64,000 bases of DNA. It comes from Ryuthela nishihirai. Taxonomy: Eukaryota; Arthropoda; Arachnida; Araneae; Heptathelidae. The notes beneath the pieces were generated by a model, which was not told the DNA's origin, ran no database searches, and worked only from the letters and a program-made list of their open reading frames with translations. Below are positions 20,929 through 33,364 of the stretch, piece by piece. Made by a program: the position numbers and the translations under genes. The stretch covers positions 26,561,801 to 26,625,800 of the forward strand of contig JAWZYU010000019.1 in the NCBI GenBank assembly GCA_038380435.1, in the 5' to 3' direction. Positions within the stretch are counted from its first letter, which is position 1; the number at the start of each line of letters is the position of its first letter.

Positions 20929-22399
20929 GTTTTGGATAGCAGTTTAAATAATGACATGTAACTATTTGTATAGTTTTTGCATAATGGTTCTTAACTAAGG
21001 CCTCAACAAATATTTACGTTAACTGGTCCTCGTGAGACCAAAGCTATATCTCTTTCCTTTTCGAAATATGACCATTAACCACGGTTTACCTTTCGAAATT
21101 TGCTTTATGATTTTTTGCTTATAATTTAATTTGCAATTGCACATAAATCTGAATCAACTTTGTTCACCGGTAACACAAATTTTGAAACTTACCAATATGA
21201 TATCGAAACAAAAATAATTATAACTTGTGAACACCTTAATTCCATAAAACGCTATTTTCAGCGTAGACTACAGATACTATTTTGGCTGTTGCGAGAATTA
21301 TACAATATTCATCAATTCATATTCCCATACTACTGCAACATAACGCTTTTCGACTTCGGCATCTTCTGTCTGAGCCGATGTTCAGATGTTATTTAATCCG
21401 TCCAAGAATCACCATAACTGAATTCTAGTTTCATCTGTAATCGATCAAAAAGAAACAGAAACTAGGAGTGCCTACATACTGATGAGATTTGAAAATTTAC
21501 TTAATTTCAAAAAGGCCTGTATTCTATAGAGTTAGTAGTGGCCAATTTAGGCATATCCCACGTGCCAGTCTTTGAACTCATGTCACTATCCTTACATTTC
21601 ATCACTCACTATTCTCCTTACATTTGAGTCATTTCTTCGATTGTCTGTATGGTCACCACTCCAAACATATTTTGTAAATAATTATATTATATCATATATA
21701 ATATGAATTGAAATAAATACTACTACTATTATTATAAGAATAAAATGAATAATTACCGACAAGGATGGTAAGAAGTACACTATGTTTGCATTCTGTTTTG
21801 TTGCACTAATTCGTTTACCTCACAAATAAATTAAAGAGAGATGAAAATCGTTATTTTTCTTCTCTGAAATCATTTAAGATGCTTAAAACATGGTTAAAAA
21901 TCTTATATACAAAATAATCAAGATTCAAGTTTCAATGATTCGTTTCTAAGTTTTCATTTGCAAATATCCCTATATTCTTGATAGAATAGTCCAGATTACC
22001 AGGCTAGACTAATAATATGAACTTTACTAGGGAATTTGCACCGTATTGCCCGGGTCTTTTACTATCTGCAAATTTCATCCTCCATGGAATCGCACTCGTC
22101 TGTGAAGCGTTTTTCCCATTTGAAAATCGCGCTTCGTTAGAGCACTATTCTCCTTACATTTGAGTCATTTCTTCGCCTGTCTGTCTGGTCACCACTTAAG
22201 CCTCAATGAATGCAGCAACTTAGCACATATCACATACCACTGTTCACTTTTCAAATCAACCATAGCTTCCAACAAATCACGCACATTAAAATGAACCCTT
22301 TCCAAAGTGAAGAAACGGAACACTGACTGCCTAAGTTCAGTTAAAGTTAATATTGGACCATGGCGAAATTAGCCTCCAATATGGGCTCCCCACAACAGA
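20929..22399. other. Anonymous sequence with one 54-bp direct repeat
   Basis: Positions 21607-21660 and 22143-22196 are direct repeats of 54 bp (CACTATTCTCCTTACATTTG onward) with about three mismatches, 536 bp apart. The rest has no supported feature. A frame at 21160-21396 lacks any motif. Confidence 0.5.
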
Positions 22400-22407
22400 C
22401 TGCGTAC

Positions 22408-22635
22408 TAGTGGCGAAGCGTGGATGAAAACAAATGAGTTAATGAGATTGCGCAATTGACACATCAAACATCCCTATAAGTCATTGGTAAGTTATACTAT
22501 CAATCGCATGTCAATAAGTTAATGATCATTAATCTGTGAGATCATTGGTCTATTGACAAATGTTTGATAACTAAATGAATCAATAGCTTATGCAGTCCCA
22601 TTATTTCAATTGCTTCTATCCACGCTTTGCGGCTG
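22408..22635. mobile_element. hAT-type MITE with 8-bp target duplication
   Basis: CTGCGTAC occurs immediately outside both ends (22400-22407 and 22636-22643). The ends are inverted repeats: TAGTGGCGAAGCGTGGAT on the left and the complement CAGCCGCAAAGCGTGGAT on the right. An 8-bp duplication and YAG-type termini fit a non-autonomous hAT element. The 228-bp interior has no coding capacity. Confidence 0.8.
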
Positions 22636-22889
22636 CTGCGTACTGTTCTGCTCTTACATGAGAACCATATTGCAATGTGTTTCAATTTGCACCCACTGCT
22701 CCGTGCCCTTTACGAGTTGCTGTGATGCCACATATCAAGTATTAACTGGTACGAAAAGCTTCTAATTGTTGATGACGGCAGTCTACTCATTATTATCACA
22801 TTCTATTGCTATAACAAAGATGAGATAAATTGAATATATTGATCATTGAATATAATGAAATTCATGAGATAAACTCTTTCATTTAGGGC

Positions 22890-23190
22890 TGTTAATGAGT
22901 CTGGTAATAGAGTTAGTTTGGTGATAAACAGAGGAAAACTAAAGTGATGGAAATTTATCTATAGAGAGTGGGGAATAATAGGCGTATACATCTAAAGACT
23001 AAAATTAGACTGTATAGTAGTTTGGTTCTAGACGCTTTTTTGACAAGATAACAGGAAACTTGATGCTTTTGATTCTAGATGCTTCGCAGTATCTTGGGTG
23101 GGTTCAAACTTGGGGTGGTTCAACTTCGTATGTCATGAAAAGGTTAGGCAAAGGAGTCGGCAACCTCCTCTAAGCAGTCCTATTCACGTA
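22890..23190 (+). pseudogene. LINE reverse transcriptase fragment (same family as 49628)
   Basis: Stretches such as GGTGATAAACAGAGGAAAAC, AAAATTAGACTGTATA and TTTTGATTCTAGATGCTTCG match the connecting region downstream of the catalytic box of the LINE at 49628-51655. They occur in the same order with internal deletions. No open frame survives. Confidence 0.7.
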
Positions 23191-24184
23191 TTAATTAATA
23201 GAAAATATATAAAATTATATTAAAATGTTTTTCAATCGTTAGAAGAAATCAAAAGGCTTTAAAAATATTTCAAAATAAGCTACAATTTATTAAATAACTG
23301 AATTAGATATATTATACACATATATATATATATCATTCGTAAGATTTCCATTTGGAATTTTATATACCTGATTAATCGATATTATCCATTCCATATACAG
23401 CAAAAACTGGATTATCATGATTAAGTTAAGGATGCAAGTTTTTCGGATAATCGAAAATAACGAAAATCTATTTCAAATAAAATAAGAAAATGCATATTGT
23501 ATAAAAATGCTTTGTGCATTAAAAAAGTATCTCAATACAAAATTTTAAGGAATTTCAATTTGGAAAATTTAACAAATATTGTGAAATATTACATACACAG
23601 TTAACAACCCTTGTCGAAAAAACTAAATTCACTGTGAGCGATGGGTCGTGCAGTCCTGATAATCGAATATTTAGATAATGTGAGTCCTCAAAATCGGGGT
23701 CCAAATAGCGCCGTTTTACTGAAATTTAATATTTATATATATGTGTTTTAACCAACAACATCCGTAAAGAATATTCAATATCACTGGTATTCATTCTGCG
23801 ACAGAATAAATATTTTAAAATCTTGGAAGAAGTTTGTCAGAAATGAATATTCGTTTGTTGGACCTGTGAAAACTTACGAATTTATTTTATTATTTAAAAA
23901 AAATATATCAAATGTAACTTTTTCATGTTTCTAATGTACACTGGTCTACAAAATTAATATAACCCAGAATGTTGATCAATATTTTAATTTAAACACCCAC
24001 CCCGAAGAGAAAAATGCGCAACTATAATCATCATCACGAATCCCACAATTCTTTGCAACATGCAAATCACTAATGCCTATAAAAACATGGGTGGCTACCA
24101 GATTACTTCGTTTCAAAATTATTGTTTCCAACGACGGTTACACTTACCATTTGACTGTAGATGGCAAGCCATTATCGCTTAAAC
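23191..24184. other. Anonymous AT-rich sequence with short (TA)n
   Basis: A (TA)n run lies near 23318-23332. Nothing else recognised. Confidence 0.4.
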
Positions 24185-24470
24185 CAATGGATCCCAAAGT
24201 GGGCACCACTGACCCATTGGGGTGTTTACTTGAGGTTTTCGGGATAAATAGATCAAATGAACTATCAACTACTTCTTAATTAACACATAATCTATCCATG
24301 TTAGAAATTCATGGATGCAAAATAGTCATAAATATTTACTTACTTTAAATATTATTTCAACTAGTTTTATACAGAAAAACAATATTTTGAATTTTATGAA
24401 GGGAGTGTTAAATAGAACTTTAGAAGGAGTTAAGGGAGGGGCTAAGGGCAAACAAGTTGGAACCACTGGT
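24185..24470. mobile_element. Non-autonomous hAT-like element
   Basis: The left end CAATGGATCCCAAAGTGGGC and the right end AAGTTGGAACCACTG (complement CAGTGGTTCCAACTT) match the CAGTGGTTCCCAAA-type termini common to hAT elements. The phrase GGGCACCACTGACCCATTGG is a frequent subterminal motif of such elements. No exact 8-bp duplication is visible. The frame at 24073-24279 crosses the left end and is not a gene. Confidence 0.55.
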
Positions 24471-24579
24471 TTAGCTGGTTCCTAGCGATGGGGAGATGTT
24501 TGATTTCAAGAAGGACAGTTGGATGTAGTAGGATTATAAGTAGGACAACATGATGAATGTGTCGAGAAAGGTGATGTAG

Positions 24580-25065
24580 ATGACACTATAGAAACAGTTT
24601 CAGGAAACTGGAACCATTTCCAGAAGACCTAGCTAAGGTTTCCCGAGAGTTACATTAACTCCAACTGACCGTTATCTGGTTTTAAATGCAAGACGGAACC
24701 TCATGATGACTTCGCATCAATTATCTCTCTAAGTTTCTGTGTCCACAGATGATAGGATTTCCAGCAGAACAGAGTCATGAAGTCTTCATTCGAGTGGTCT
24801 CTATGGGAAAGGTTAGTGTTTCAGTCCCGATATTCCGAAATCACCGAAAAGCTCATCTAAACTCGTGTCGCCAATATGTCACTTGGAACTCTGAACAATG
24901 GCTTAATGTTTTGTTTTCTGAAGACTCTCGATTTAGCCTACAGACAGATTCTAGATGTTGTTTAATCTGGGGAGAACAAAGAATGTGATATCATCCCTCC
25001 AATATCAGAGAAACGAATACTTATAGTGGAGGAGGTGTTCTATTCTGTGGTGATTAATAACAAAA
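24580..25065 (+). pseudogene. Tc1-type transposase fragment
   Basis: Conceptual reading across several frames gives LTPTDRYLVLNARRN in the helix-turn-helix/linker region, then a DSRFSLQTDSRCCLIWGEQ-type stretch with RFSL and W where the DDE domain begins, and YHPSNIRE. These match Tc1-family transposases in order. The frame is interrupted repeatedly, the catalytic C-terminal half is absent, and the terminal repeats were not found. Confidence 0.7.
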
Positions 25066-26291
25066 TGAAACAAATAAACATTATATGAATAAACTTTCTC
25101 CCTTTCTGTAAGAATAAAAGCAACAAATTATTTGTGAGAGAAATATATAATTTTTTCGCTTTTACCCAGTTATTTAACTATGTAGTTACAGGTGGTAAAA
25201 ATCGGGGTGAAATCCGATAACACTCGAAAATATAATACCGTATACATATATAGGCCTGAATCTAGAAGCAAAGAGAAGGAAGTCGGGGGGAAAAGTTGTC
25301 TTAATGAAAGAGAGAACGTCGTTCAGGTGTAAATCATTTCCTTTCGACTTAGTGTTTTTTGAAACATTACTTGAAAAATATTTGTAATGTGCATATATAA
25401 CATTATTTCTCCTTCATTTCGGTTGCTATCATTCTCAAGAATGGCAAAGGGCTTTGCCTCCACCGTTCCTGATCGGTAATCAGATCCGCCCTGCAATCAT
25501 TACCCCATAAAACTGACTCTGCAGCTACATAATAGATATTGCATAAATGTAAGGAAGCAGCTGCTTGATTACTTAATTTTTTAATACTACTGCCATATAT
25601 TTATGAAGAAGAATTTAAAATATGAAATGTGGTTCGATTATTATCTATCGATACTGTCTACAGAAATTTCAATCAAAATCTGCATTAATGGAAATTAATA
25701 TATATATATATGTATAAAATTATTCAAATTTAGCTCCTAATCGCAATTAAAGGAAACTGAAATGTTGAGTTTCGTAATATTTTTATATCAAGGATTCGTT
25801 TTGCATTTAGTTTCGTTTTTGCATTTCATTGCATTGCAGGTCCCATCAAAGAAATTGGTTTACCAAACAAACACACACACTCAGGACCGGATCTGTAAAA
25901 AATAAAGGAGAAATGAACAAGATGGTTCAAAGGGAATTCATCAAACCAGAAAAAAGTAGGGGGGGGGGAGAGATGTTGTAATAACATTGCAGTATGACAT
26001 TTCCCTACATGTTATTGAGGTTTTAAAAAATCTGGAAAAAATGCATGATTTAGTGTTTAATTCCATTACCTTTGCTAGCATTCTCAAAGGGGGAGGCCAT
26101 TTTGTCCCCTGCGCCCTGGATACATCCTGCACTCCCTTATACATTCATAAGATTTTCCATACAAATATGCGATGAGACATGATTCTCACAAACAGTTCTC
26201 ACAATTCCTAATTAGCATCATACGAAGGAAATATCAAGCATAAAGAATATGATATATTATATTTCAAATTTCACTATAGGTTTACGATTAA
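25066..26291. other. Anonymous sequence with microsatellites
   Basis: It holds (TA)n near 25700, (AC)n near 25870 and a G tract near 25965. Overlapping opposite-strand frames at 25941-26175 have no motif. Confidence 0.4.
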
Positions 26292-26490
26292 AAAATAAAA
26301 ATAAATACCCCTCAAGCAGCTGCTTGCCACAGAGGTCTGACAGGAGCCTGCCAGTTTATATGTCATAGTAGAAGGTCTGTGAAGATGGCAGGACCTCAGC
26401 AGAAAAACAACACAAAAGTCCATGCCTTATCCGAGGCTGGAACTCAGGTCTTTTAGATCAGTAGCCAATCGCGCTAACCACTAGGCCACA
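26292..26490 (-). mobile_element. tRNA-derived SINE, family S
   Basis: The plus strand reads AAATACCCCTCAAGCAGCTG at the tail side, then CTGACAGGAGCCTGCCAG, then the complement of the head ending GCGCTAACCACTAGGCCACA. The last few bases of the head are missing. Tail AAAAATAAAAATAAATACC. Confidence 0.88.
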
Positions 26491-28620
26491 TTGTAACTAA
26501 AATATGTAACTAAAGTTCTTATTTACCGAATTAGACCAAGAAACCGATTACTACTACCACTGCTTTCTCTAAGGCACGTTTCAAGATGGTCTTTCAAAAA
26601 GAGATGTAGACGTAGAGAAATATTTAAATAATTGAAGCAATTGTTTAAAAAATGCACTGTTCGTCATTGAAATTGCCCCAAATAAAGAAGATTTCCCTCC
26701 GTTTTAGTAGTTTTAAAAAATATAAGTATATTTAATATTTTGACTACACTTTGGCTAATGCGTTATTTTTTATTCTTTATGTGTATTTAATTATATTAAA
26801 AAACATAAAGGTGGAAGCAGAAAACGCTGAATGCAGTTTTATTTTAATACATAGTATATAATAGATAGTTATCGAATAATGAAGACAGAAAAATAAAATT
26901 GTGTTAAAAATATTTTAGAGTAATGAAGATGATTAACTGTATGTTTACAAGCGTTTGGACTAGACACGTGGCAAGTAAAACTTTTTAACCAATAAGGGTG
27001 AATTCACCGTATGGCCAAATTATCATAAACACGGCATCCTGAGCGAAGTACCGTGAAACATACCAATGCATGCAAAATTTCATACTGATGCAATACCTCC
27101 TTCTACAAAGCATCTTTTGCAGGAGGGTGAACTTTCCCTCAAGATGAAGAAATTGTCCGCCTTGTTGCAGATTTAGGAATTACAAATTTCACCGTTTTGA
27201 TAAAAGGGAAAAGCCTTCTCATTACAGCCGCAAAGCCTTTAGCTTTATAGAGTTCATAATAATAATTCCTGACATTTTCCAGAAGACTTTACTTCTATAC
27301 GCCTCCCTCGGAAGAAATAAGAATTTTTTTATATATATTGATAGAATTTCTTGAGCTTGTGATATTTTTCTCGTTATAAATATAATTTTGACAAAAGTGA
27401 CCTAATTTATTTACTGATGAATTATCCACTCGTTTTCTGCTGCGTGATATATATATTAATATCAGAATAGAGGAATTTATATAAAAATTCCAATCAAATT
27501 TTATTATTTTCGAGCTGCGTCTGTTCTCGCGACGGGACGTATCTACAATTTCCACATTCACTGTTGTGATTATTCTAAGCCTTCTTTGTCCAAATAAAGT
27601 TCTTATGTGATGGGAACTTCAGAAAACGACTCTTTTTTGATAAACTTCGCAACTACACTCGCTGCCGACCCTTCGGCCATACTGAAAAAAATTGCGGAGC
27701 AAAGAATGCTGCAGTCGATGAGGCACCGAACATTCAGCATCCGTGTGAGTATATAATTCTCCTGCCTGGAGATCATACGGGAAATGACTGAGCGTGTTTT
27801 CAGTGGAGTAGAGAAATTTATATTTTAAAACATAAATTTCATCATGTTTCATATCAGATGACACGTGTTAAACTTCTTTCAACAGAACCTACCTACACCT
27901 CAGTTACTAAAATTCACATGGGTTTCAAAAGGAATCCTTATATACTATTCTCAATACCTTCCAGTGAGCCATTGCTGGTATATCACAAAAGCATTGGAAA
28001 AGTTAGAAACTACTCTCCACGGCAATCTCATAATTTTCGACAAGCAGAAGGAATACTTAACGTTATGCTTTGAATTTCTAAAACCAGCCACCTTACCAGA
28101 AATTCAAAAAGCTCCTTCACCTCAGAAACCGCGGCTCAGTTTCTGGAATATTTTTCACTGTAACTATATTTATATTTCTCATATAAACAACTCGCAATTT
28201 AAGACTACTTCTCAGTACTCTAGGAATACATTAGCACCTGCAAAGGAAAGTCAATGCAATGAATTTCTCCCTTACACCTGATATATTTATATATGGCTCT
28301 CCCAACCGCGATTGAAATGCCCTGGTCACAACCTCTATTATCCTCTACCCTGAAGGAACTGTATACTACTGTGTAACAGGAATGGCTTCACACAACATCA
28401 GAATATTCCCAAACTCATTTTAATCATTTAACGTCAGATTCAGTTCAAGCTATTTTGAAGGCACAGATAGATTATAATGGACCGACATCGGAAAAGGTAT
28501 ACGAATAGTTCTATTATAGCCCTTTATCAGGAAAGTAATGCAAAAATTTTCATGCAAGTATTTCCTACATGACGTAGGTGAAAATTGATATGTTCAATTT
28601 TTTCTTATTTTTATTTCTTA
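26491..28620. other. Anonymous sequence with divergent unassigned frames
   Basis: A plus frame at 27865-28281 (138 codons) and a minus frame at 27619-27864 (81 codons) diverge from a common start region. Neither shows a domain, signal peptide or repeat match, and in DNA this AT-rich they may be chance. I call no gene but record the plus frame because it is among the longest not explained by a repeat. Confidence 0.35.
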
Positions 28621-28626
28621 TGGAAC

Positions 28627-28771
28627 AGCGCCCTGGGCGTGGAAGAGAACTTTTAACGTTCCCCTCACACATATTGTGTTTGGGTTGGACAAAACATTCC
28701 TAACACATATTCGAGCGTTGAGCTCACTATAATGTGTAATAATGTTGGAATGCTTTATTCCAGGGCGCAAA
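28627..28771. repeat. Short element bounded by GCGCCCTGG inverted repeats
   Basis: GCGCCCTGG at about 28628 and its complement CCAGGGCGC at about 28763 bound ~145 bp. They may be termini of a small MITE, but the arms are only 9 bp and no target duplication is clear. Confidence 0.3.
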
Positions 28772-29044
28772 TAACAATAATGTGGAATTATTTATTAGAA
28801 ACGTATTTTAATATAAAAAGTGGTGGGCAATAGAAAAAAATGGATTTTGCATTGAGAAGGAAAGTAAAACAATATTTCTATAATACGATTCGAGTGTTAA
28901 TCAAAACGTTATTAGGAAAAGCAAAGTATTTAAAAGAATGGAAGAAAAGTTCATTAAAACACTGTCATGGTTTTTCTGACAATCGTGGCGAATAACTGCT
29001 ATGCTAAATCTCTTGATAGAAGTTCATGTATTACAAGATACAAG
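28772..29044. other. Anonymous AT-rich spacer
   Basis: No supported feature. Confidence 0.4.
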
Positions 29045-29572
29045 CTAATGGGAGTTATATTTTAAATGAATGATTTTTTTAATATAAATGATTTAACTAG
29101 AGTTAATTTTCCAAGTAATCTGTTAATATTTGCTGATGATATCGTTCTGCTGAATATAGGTATACAGGGAGAAGTGGTAGTTAAATGTGGACAAAACGAT
29201 TATAATAGAGCAATTTCTTGGTTTCAGAAAAACGAACTTTTCTTAAATGGATAGAAAAAAAAATATATGATCATTCAGAGTATGCACAAGTTAAACTACT
29301 TATGCATTAAAACACATGTCTAACTGTCAATATAAATTAAATATTTACGAAAACGCATTGTCCCTGTCCAAATGTTGAAGAAGTTAATAAAAATCATTAT
29401 TTGGGGATTTATATTGAAAATAATTTTAAATGGAAATCGTTAATAAAATATGCTTGTGATAAATTTAGGTATCATCTAAGAAAGTTCTGAAGTTAAAAAC
29501 TCTTATTCCACTGGATATTATAACAATGATATATAAAGTTCTCTATGAATCAATCATTAGGTGTGGTATCAG
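29045..29572 (+). pseudogene. Non-LTR retrotransposon reverse transcriptase fragment
   Basis: The frame at 29066-29254 reads LLIFADDIVLLN with the catalytic FADD box at 29129-29140, then RAISWFQKNELFLNG. This is the pattern after the catalytic box in jockey/R1-type non-LTR reverse transcriptases. Downstream, after frameshifts, YLGIYIENNFKWKS and IPLDIITMIYKVLYES continue in the family's order. It differs in sequence from the LINE at 49628, so a second LINE lineage is present. It ends exactly where a Tc1 terminus begins. Confidence 0.8.
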
Positions 29573-29576
29573 TATA

Positions 29577-29820
29577 CACCGTATAGTCAAAACAACATGA
29601 CCACCTGCCTAATATGACGTTGGTCCTCCACGGCCGCCAAATCAGCTCTTACCCCGCAAGGTATGGATGCTATAAGATTTCTGAAGGTGTATATCTGGTA
29701 CCAACATGTTACCAGCATTTCGTTTAACTCTTGTAAGTTACGTGGTTGAGCCGCTTCAGATAGATATACTCTTTCAGCACAAACCACAGTTGCTCGATTG
29801 GACTGATGTCTGGGGAATTT
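29577..29820 (-). pseudogene. Truncated Tc1 element end (family A)
   Basis: After TATA at 29573-29576 comes CACCGTATAGTCAAAACAAC, then ATGACCACCTGCCTAATATG, the same terminus and C-terminal transposase sequence as 2064 onward. Similarity continues to TGTCTGGGGAATTT at 29820 and then stops abruptly. This is the 3' end of the element, with its 5' part deleted. Confidence 0.85.
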
Positions 29821-32340
29821 AATATTTATTTTTTACTAGTTGAACGGCATCCGACGCTAGCGCAGATTCAACACGAAGAATTTCTCGGTCTTTGCTTAGG
29901 TTTTTCCTGACGTCAATTGTAAAAATTACCAAATTTTTACAGCCTGTGTCTTTGTTTCCATGCAAACTATCACTGCCCATGTCTCATTTTAAATCTGTAT
30001 ATTTTTATTTTCATTTCCCTGACTGAAGGCAAGCTTTGAATAATCCCCCCCTCCCTCTTTAGTCTTTAGCACTGGTTTAACACGAAGAATTGCTCTGATT
30101 TTCTTATATCAGCGCCCTCTCAGTCATAGCCCCTGGATTCGCTTCTACCCAAACTATCGACATATTTCGGTTCTGTTCAGTAACCTCCAAGAAACCTTCT
30201 AGAGCTGTGATCTGCGATTAATAGAACAATGAGTTTTATTATCATCCTACCGGATCCATCGGGTATCACGAGCCACATGTTGTCACCAGCAAAAAGTTCG
30301 AGTCGCTTCCTATAATACTGTACAACGATATTTAGAAACTCGAATCATTTTTTTTACCATTTTAAAAGTTGTTGAAGGAGTAAATTTTGTTATTAACACT
30401 TTTTGAACCCATTAGAATTACCGAAATATTTCAAAGCTTGCTCCGCGGATTTTGCTATTCGTCTCTTACCTGCCATTCCATTTCGCGGCAAAACTTCAAG
30501 TCCCTAATTGTGATAGAACGTTTGTTGCATTAAACTTTCACCCCATTTCCTATAAAGGGAACACGATTTGGAAACTTCTAAACACCTCATTTCTCCATTC
30601 TCTATAGTTCGCCATTTACAATTTTCAGTTTAGCAGTCGCATTTCAAGGGGCTTTCTACTAGTAATAACATAAATTTTATTCAACAACATTATATTCAGA
30701 AATAGCATAATAATCTTCATTGCATATTACAACCTTAAACCTTTGTAATTTCTCCATATTTCGAATATACAATTAAGTTGGTAACTACTTTCCTCTAGTA
30801 TATTTATCAACATTACATTATTTTACGTTTAGTTATATAACGTGAGAAATAGGTCAACGCCATAATTGATTGAGTTCTGACCCTATTTGACTTTGAACTT
30901 CAAAATTAATTTTAATTCTACCTTTTGTGTGTGTATGTGTGTGCTAAAATAATACAGAAACTGCATCCCTTCACTTCTCCTGATAGTTATCCATACATTT
31001 TTCATAGATAACAATTTTCCCATTTGTAGCATACTACATATATCAAGATTAGATCCAAATTCGACATCTATGTGACCCTGAAAGCATATCGGATCTCAGT
31101 TTACACCTAAGTTCCAATTTTTAGAGCTCTCCACTTCTCTAATACCCACTGTTCGTCAATTGAAATTTCCCCATCTATGATGGGTGCAAACTTTGACCTC
31201 AAAATACGTGGAGTTCCAAATAGAAAGGTAAATAAGAATTTTTTTAAATATGTGCAACAAGTCAGAAATATTTATTTAGGAAAATGGGATGTACATTAAA
31301 TAAAAGTAAGTATTGCCTCCATGAATAGATACAAACAGCGAAACATCACGGTAGCGATTTGATATATCAGAGGATGCCAACGGATTACAGCGGAATATAG
31401 CTCTGATTCTTACAAACATCTTCTAATCATACTCCCTGCCACAGGGTAAAAATGGGATAACGTTAAGGTTTTGGGATTCTGGTTGTTTGTACATAATATG
31501 ACGACATGTCTGCCTTTTGTCGCTAGTGGACAGAATCGTCGATCGTCACATTCTAATGTTTTCTAATAGGACGAAAGCCTTAACTATGTATTCATGTAAC
31601 TTTCTGTACCAATTGTTGCGAACAGCACTCCACCGTTCGGGCATCATGAACCCAAAAGAACGATGATTATATGTGTTGACTATTCAGATTCTGACCTTTT
31701 TCAAATTCTATCAGCTGTACCTAACGTTACCTTACACTGTTCAGGCACCTCAAAAATCTCCACAAGTAATCTGTTCACCATATTGTTTCCACACTGAGAT
31801 AAAACCCCTTTTAATGGCCCCGTCAATTTTCACATTAGCATTATAATGGTATAATGGGTACATTACTGGAGATTCTATTGCTTTGATTACCTTGACATGC
31901 AAATTATACCAAAATACGTCACAACTCTGGATGCAAGCCGTCAGGTCAATCTGTCCATTCTTTCTATGCCAGTACATTTAGATAGATATCAGTGTATATT
32001 AAATGCATTTTCAAGTCGATTACTCTGGAGGTACAACAGAGATTATTACCCACAGCGATGATGGGCAGTCTTATCAACAGTATGAGACATCAGAATATTT
32101 CTCATGCATTTCGTAGTAAAGTCATCTTCCTTCTTTTCAATATTAGACATATTGTTAAGATATATCTGTCACATACTATTGCAGAATTACTGGGAGCTTT
32201 CTGATTTAACGAAAGATACCGTATTGTATTAAATTTTCCGATAAATCACGTGGTAGTTTATATTAAAATATTGTTCCCATATTACAGTGTGATATCAGTA
32301 TAACGAATTCGAGCGGGTGACCAAAATATATTCTTTATAA
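29821..32340. other. Anonymous sequence, no supported gene
   Basis: About 2.5 kb with frames no longer than 75 codons and no domain. I see no repeat copies recurring in the window. Confidence 0.4.
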
Positions 32341-32508
32341 TGAAAGGCAAAAAAAGTGTTATGATAGCTACATATTACAAAAGAAAAAAATAGGAAAGGA
32401 ATCTATTGTGTATTAGAGTTTACTTCTTAAAAAAGCCGATTTTTAACTGTCTGTTCCAACAAGCATGTCTCCGTGAATTCTTAAATAATTCTCTAACACA
32501 GAATGTCC
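32341..32508. repeat. Direct repeat copy 1 (~168 bp)
   Basis: Contains TATGATAGCTACATATTACA and TTTTAACTGTCTGTTCCAAC. The partner copy lies at 33195-33364 in the same orientation, 855 bp downstream. Confidence 0.85.
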
Positions 32509-33194
32509 ACAATACCTTTTCGTGTCATTAAGAAACGGTGAAAATTTAATCTCCATATTGGCTGTTAATAACGAACTAAACTCATTAACGAACTTAACAA
32601 AATTAATAACGAATAAATATAAATATAATTTAAATTTAAGAAATGATGACACGTGCATTGGAACTAGTTTGAAACAACTTCCGCGTCGTTATTCTTATTT
32701 CCAATGCAATGCAATCGTAATTGCGTAGATCTCCATGTGATTCATAGCGCTGTGATTGGTTAAATATGCCACAGCTTTTAAGTTAGCAGCATTGTCACTT
32801 GCTAAAATGTACTTTGCACATATTATTTAAGTTGTTTTATTTACAAATTTTGTTTTAATGATTATACTCTTTTGTATCGGAATAAATTTTTATATACTTG
32901 AGTTGATATTTTCGTTAAAATGGTTTAAACTAAAATAAATTTTTTTAAATAGAGATGCGCAGTGAATTGTCTGAGGTTGGAAAATTATTTGGCCTTCCGT
33001 TATACCGATAATACTCATCTACACAAAGGACGGAGACAACCTATATATATGGCTTGTCCCGGTTATTCATGCAACATACAAATACATTAGACACAACATG
33101 CCATCTCAGGACTCGAGCCCACACCCTAAAGCTGTAGTGTCACAGAGAGCTAATACGATACAACTAACCACCAAAATATGTTTTTTATACGTAA
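32509..33194. other. Spacer between direct repeats, with a tRNA-like stretch
   Basis: At about 33098-33178 the minus strand has a B-box-like GGGCTCGAGTCCTGAG and an A-box-like TGGTTAGTTGTATC with roughly tRNA spacing. It may be a remnant of a third SINE type. Otherwise nothing recognised. Confidence 0.35.
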
Positions 33195-33364
33195 AGGGAA
33201 ATTAAAAAATGGTATGATAGCTACGTATTACAAAAGAAAAAGAAATAGGAATGAAATTTATTGTGTTTTAGAGTTTACTACTTAAAAAAGTCGATGAATT
33301 TTAACTGTCTGTTCCGACAAGCATATATCCGTAAATTCCTAAATAATTCCCTAACACAGTGTCC
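33195..33364. repeat. Direct repeat copy 2 (~170 bp)
   Basis: Matches 32341-32508, for example GGTATGATAGCTACGTATTA and TTTTAACTGTCTGTTCCGAC, with scattered substitutions and a small indel. Confidence 0.85.

Noticed and set aside
27865..28281. 138-codon plus-strand frame
   Set aside because: It starts with GTG rather than ATG and has no motif, promoter or splice evidence. Length alone is weak evidence in a 64-kb window.
28627..28771. MITE with GCGCCCTGG ends as a firm call
   Set aside because: Arms of 9 bp without a visible target duplication are not enough, so it is kept only as a low-confidence repeat.
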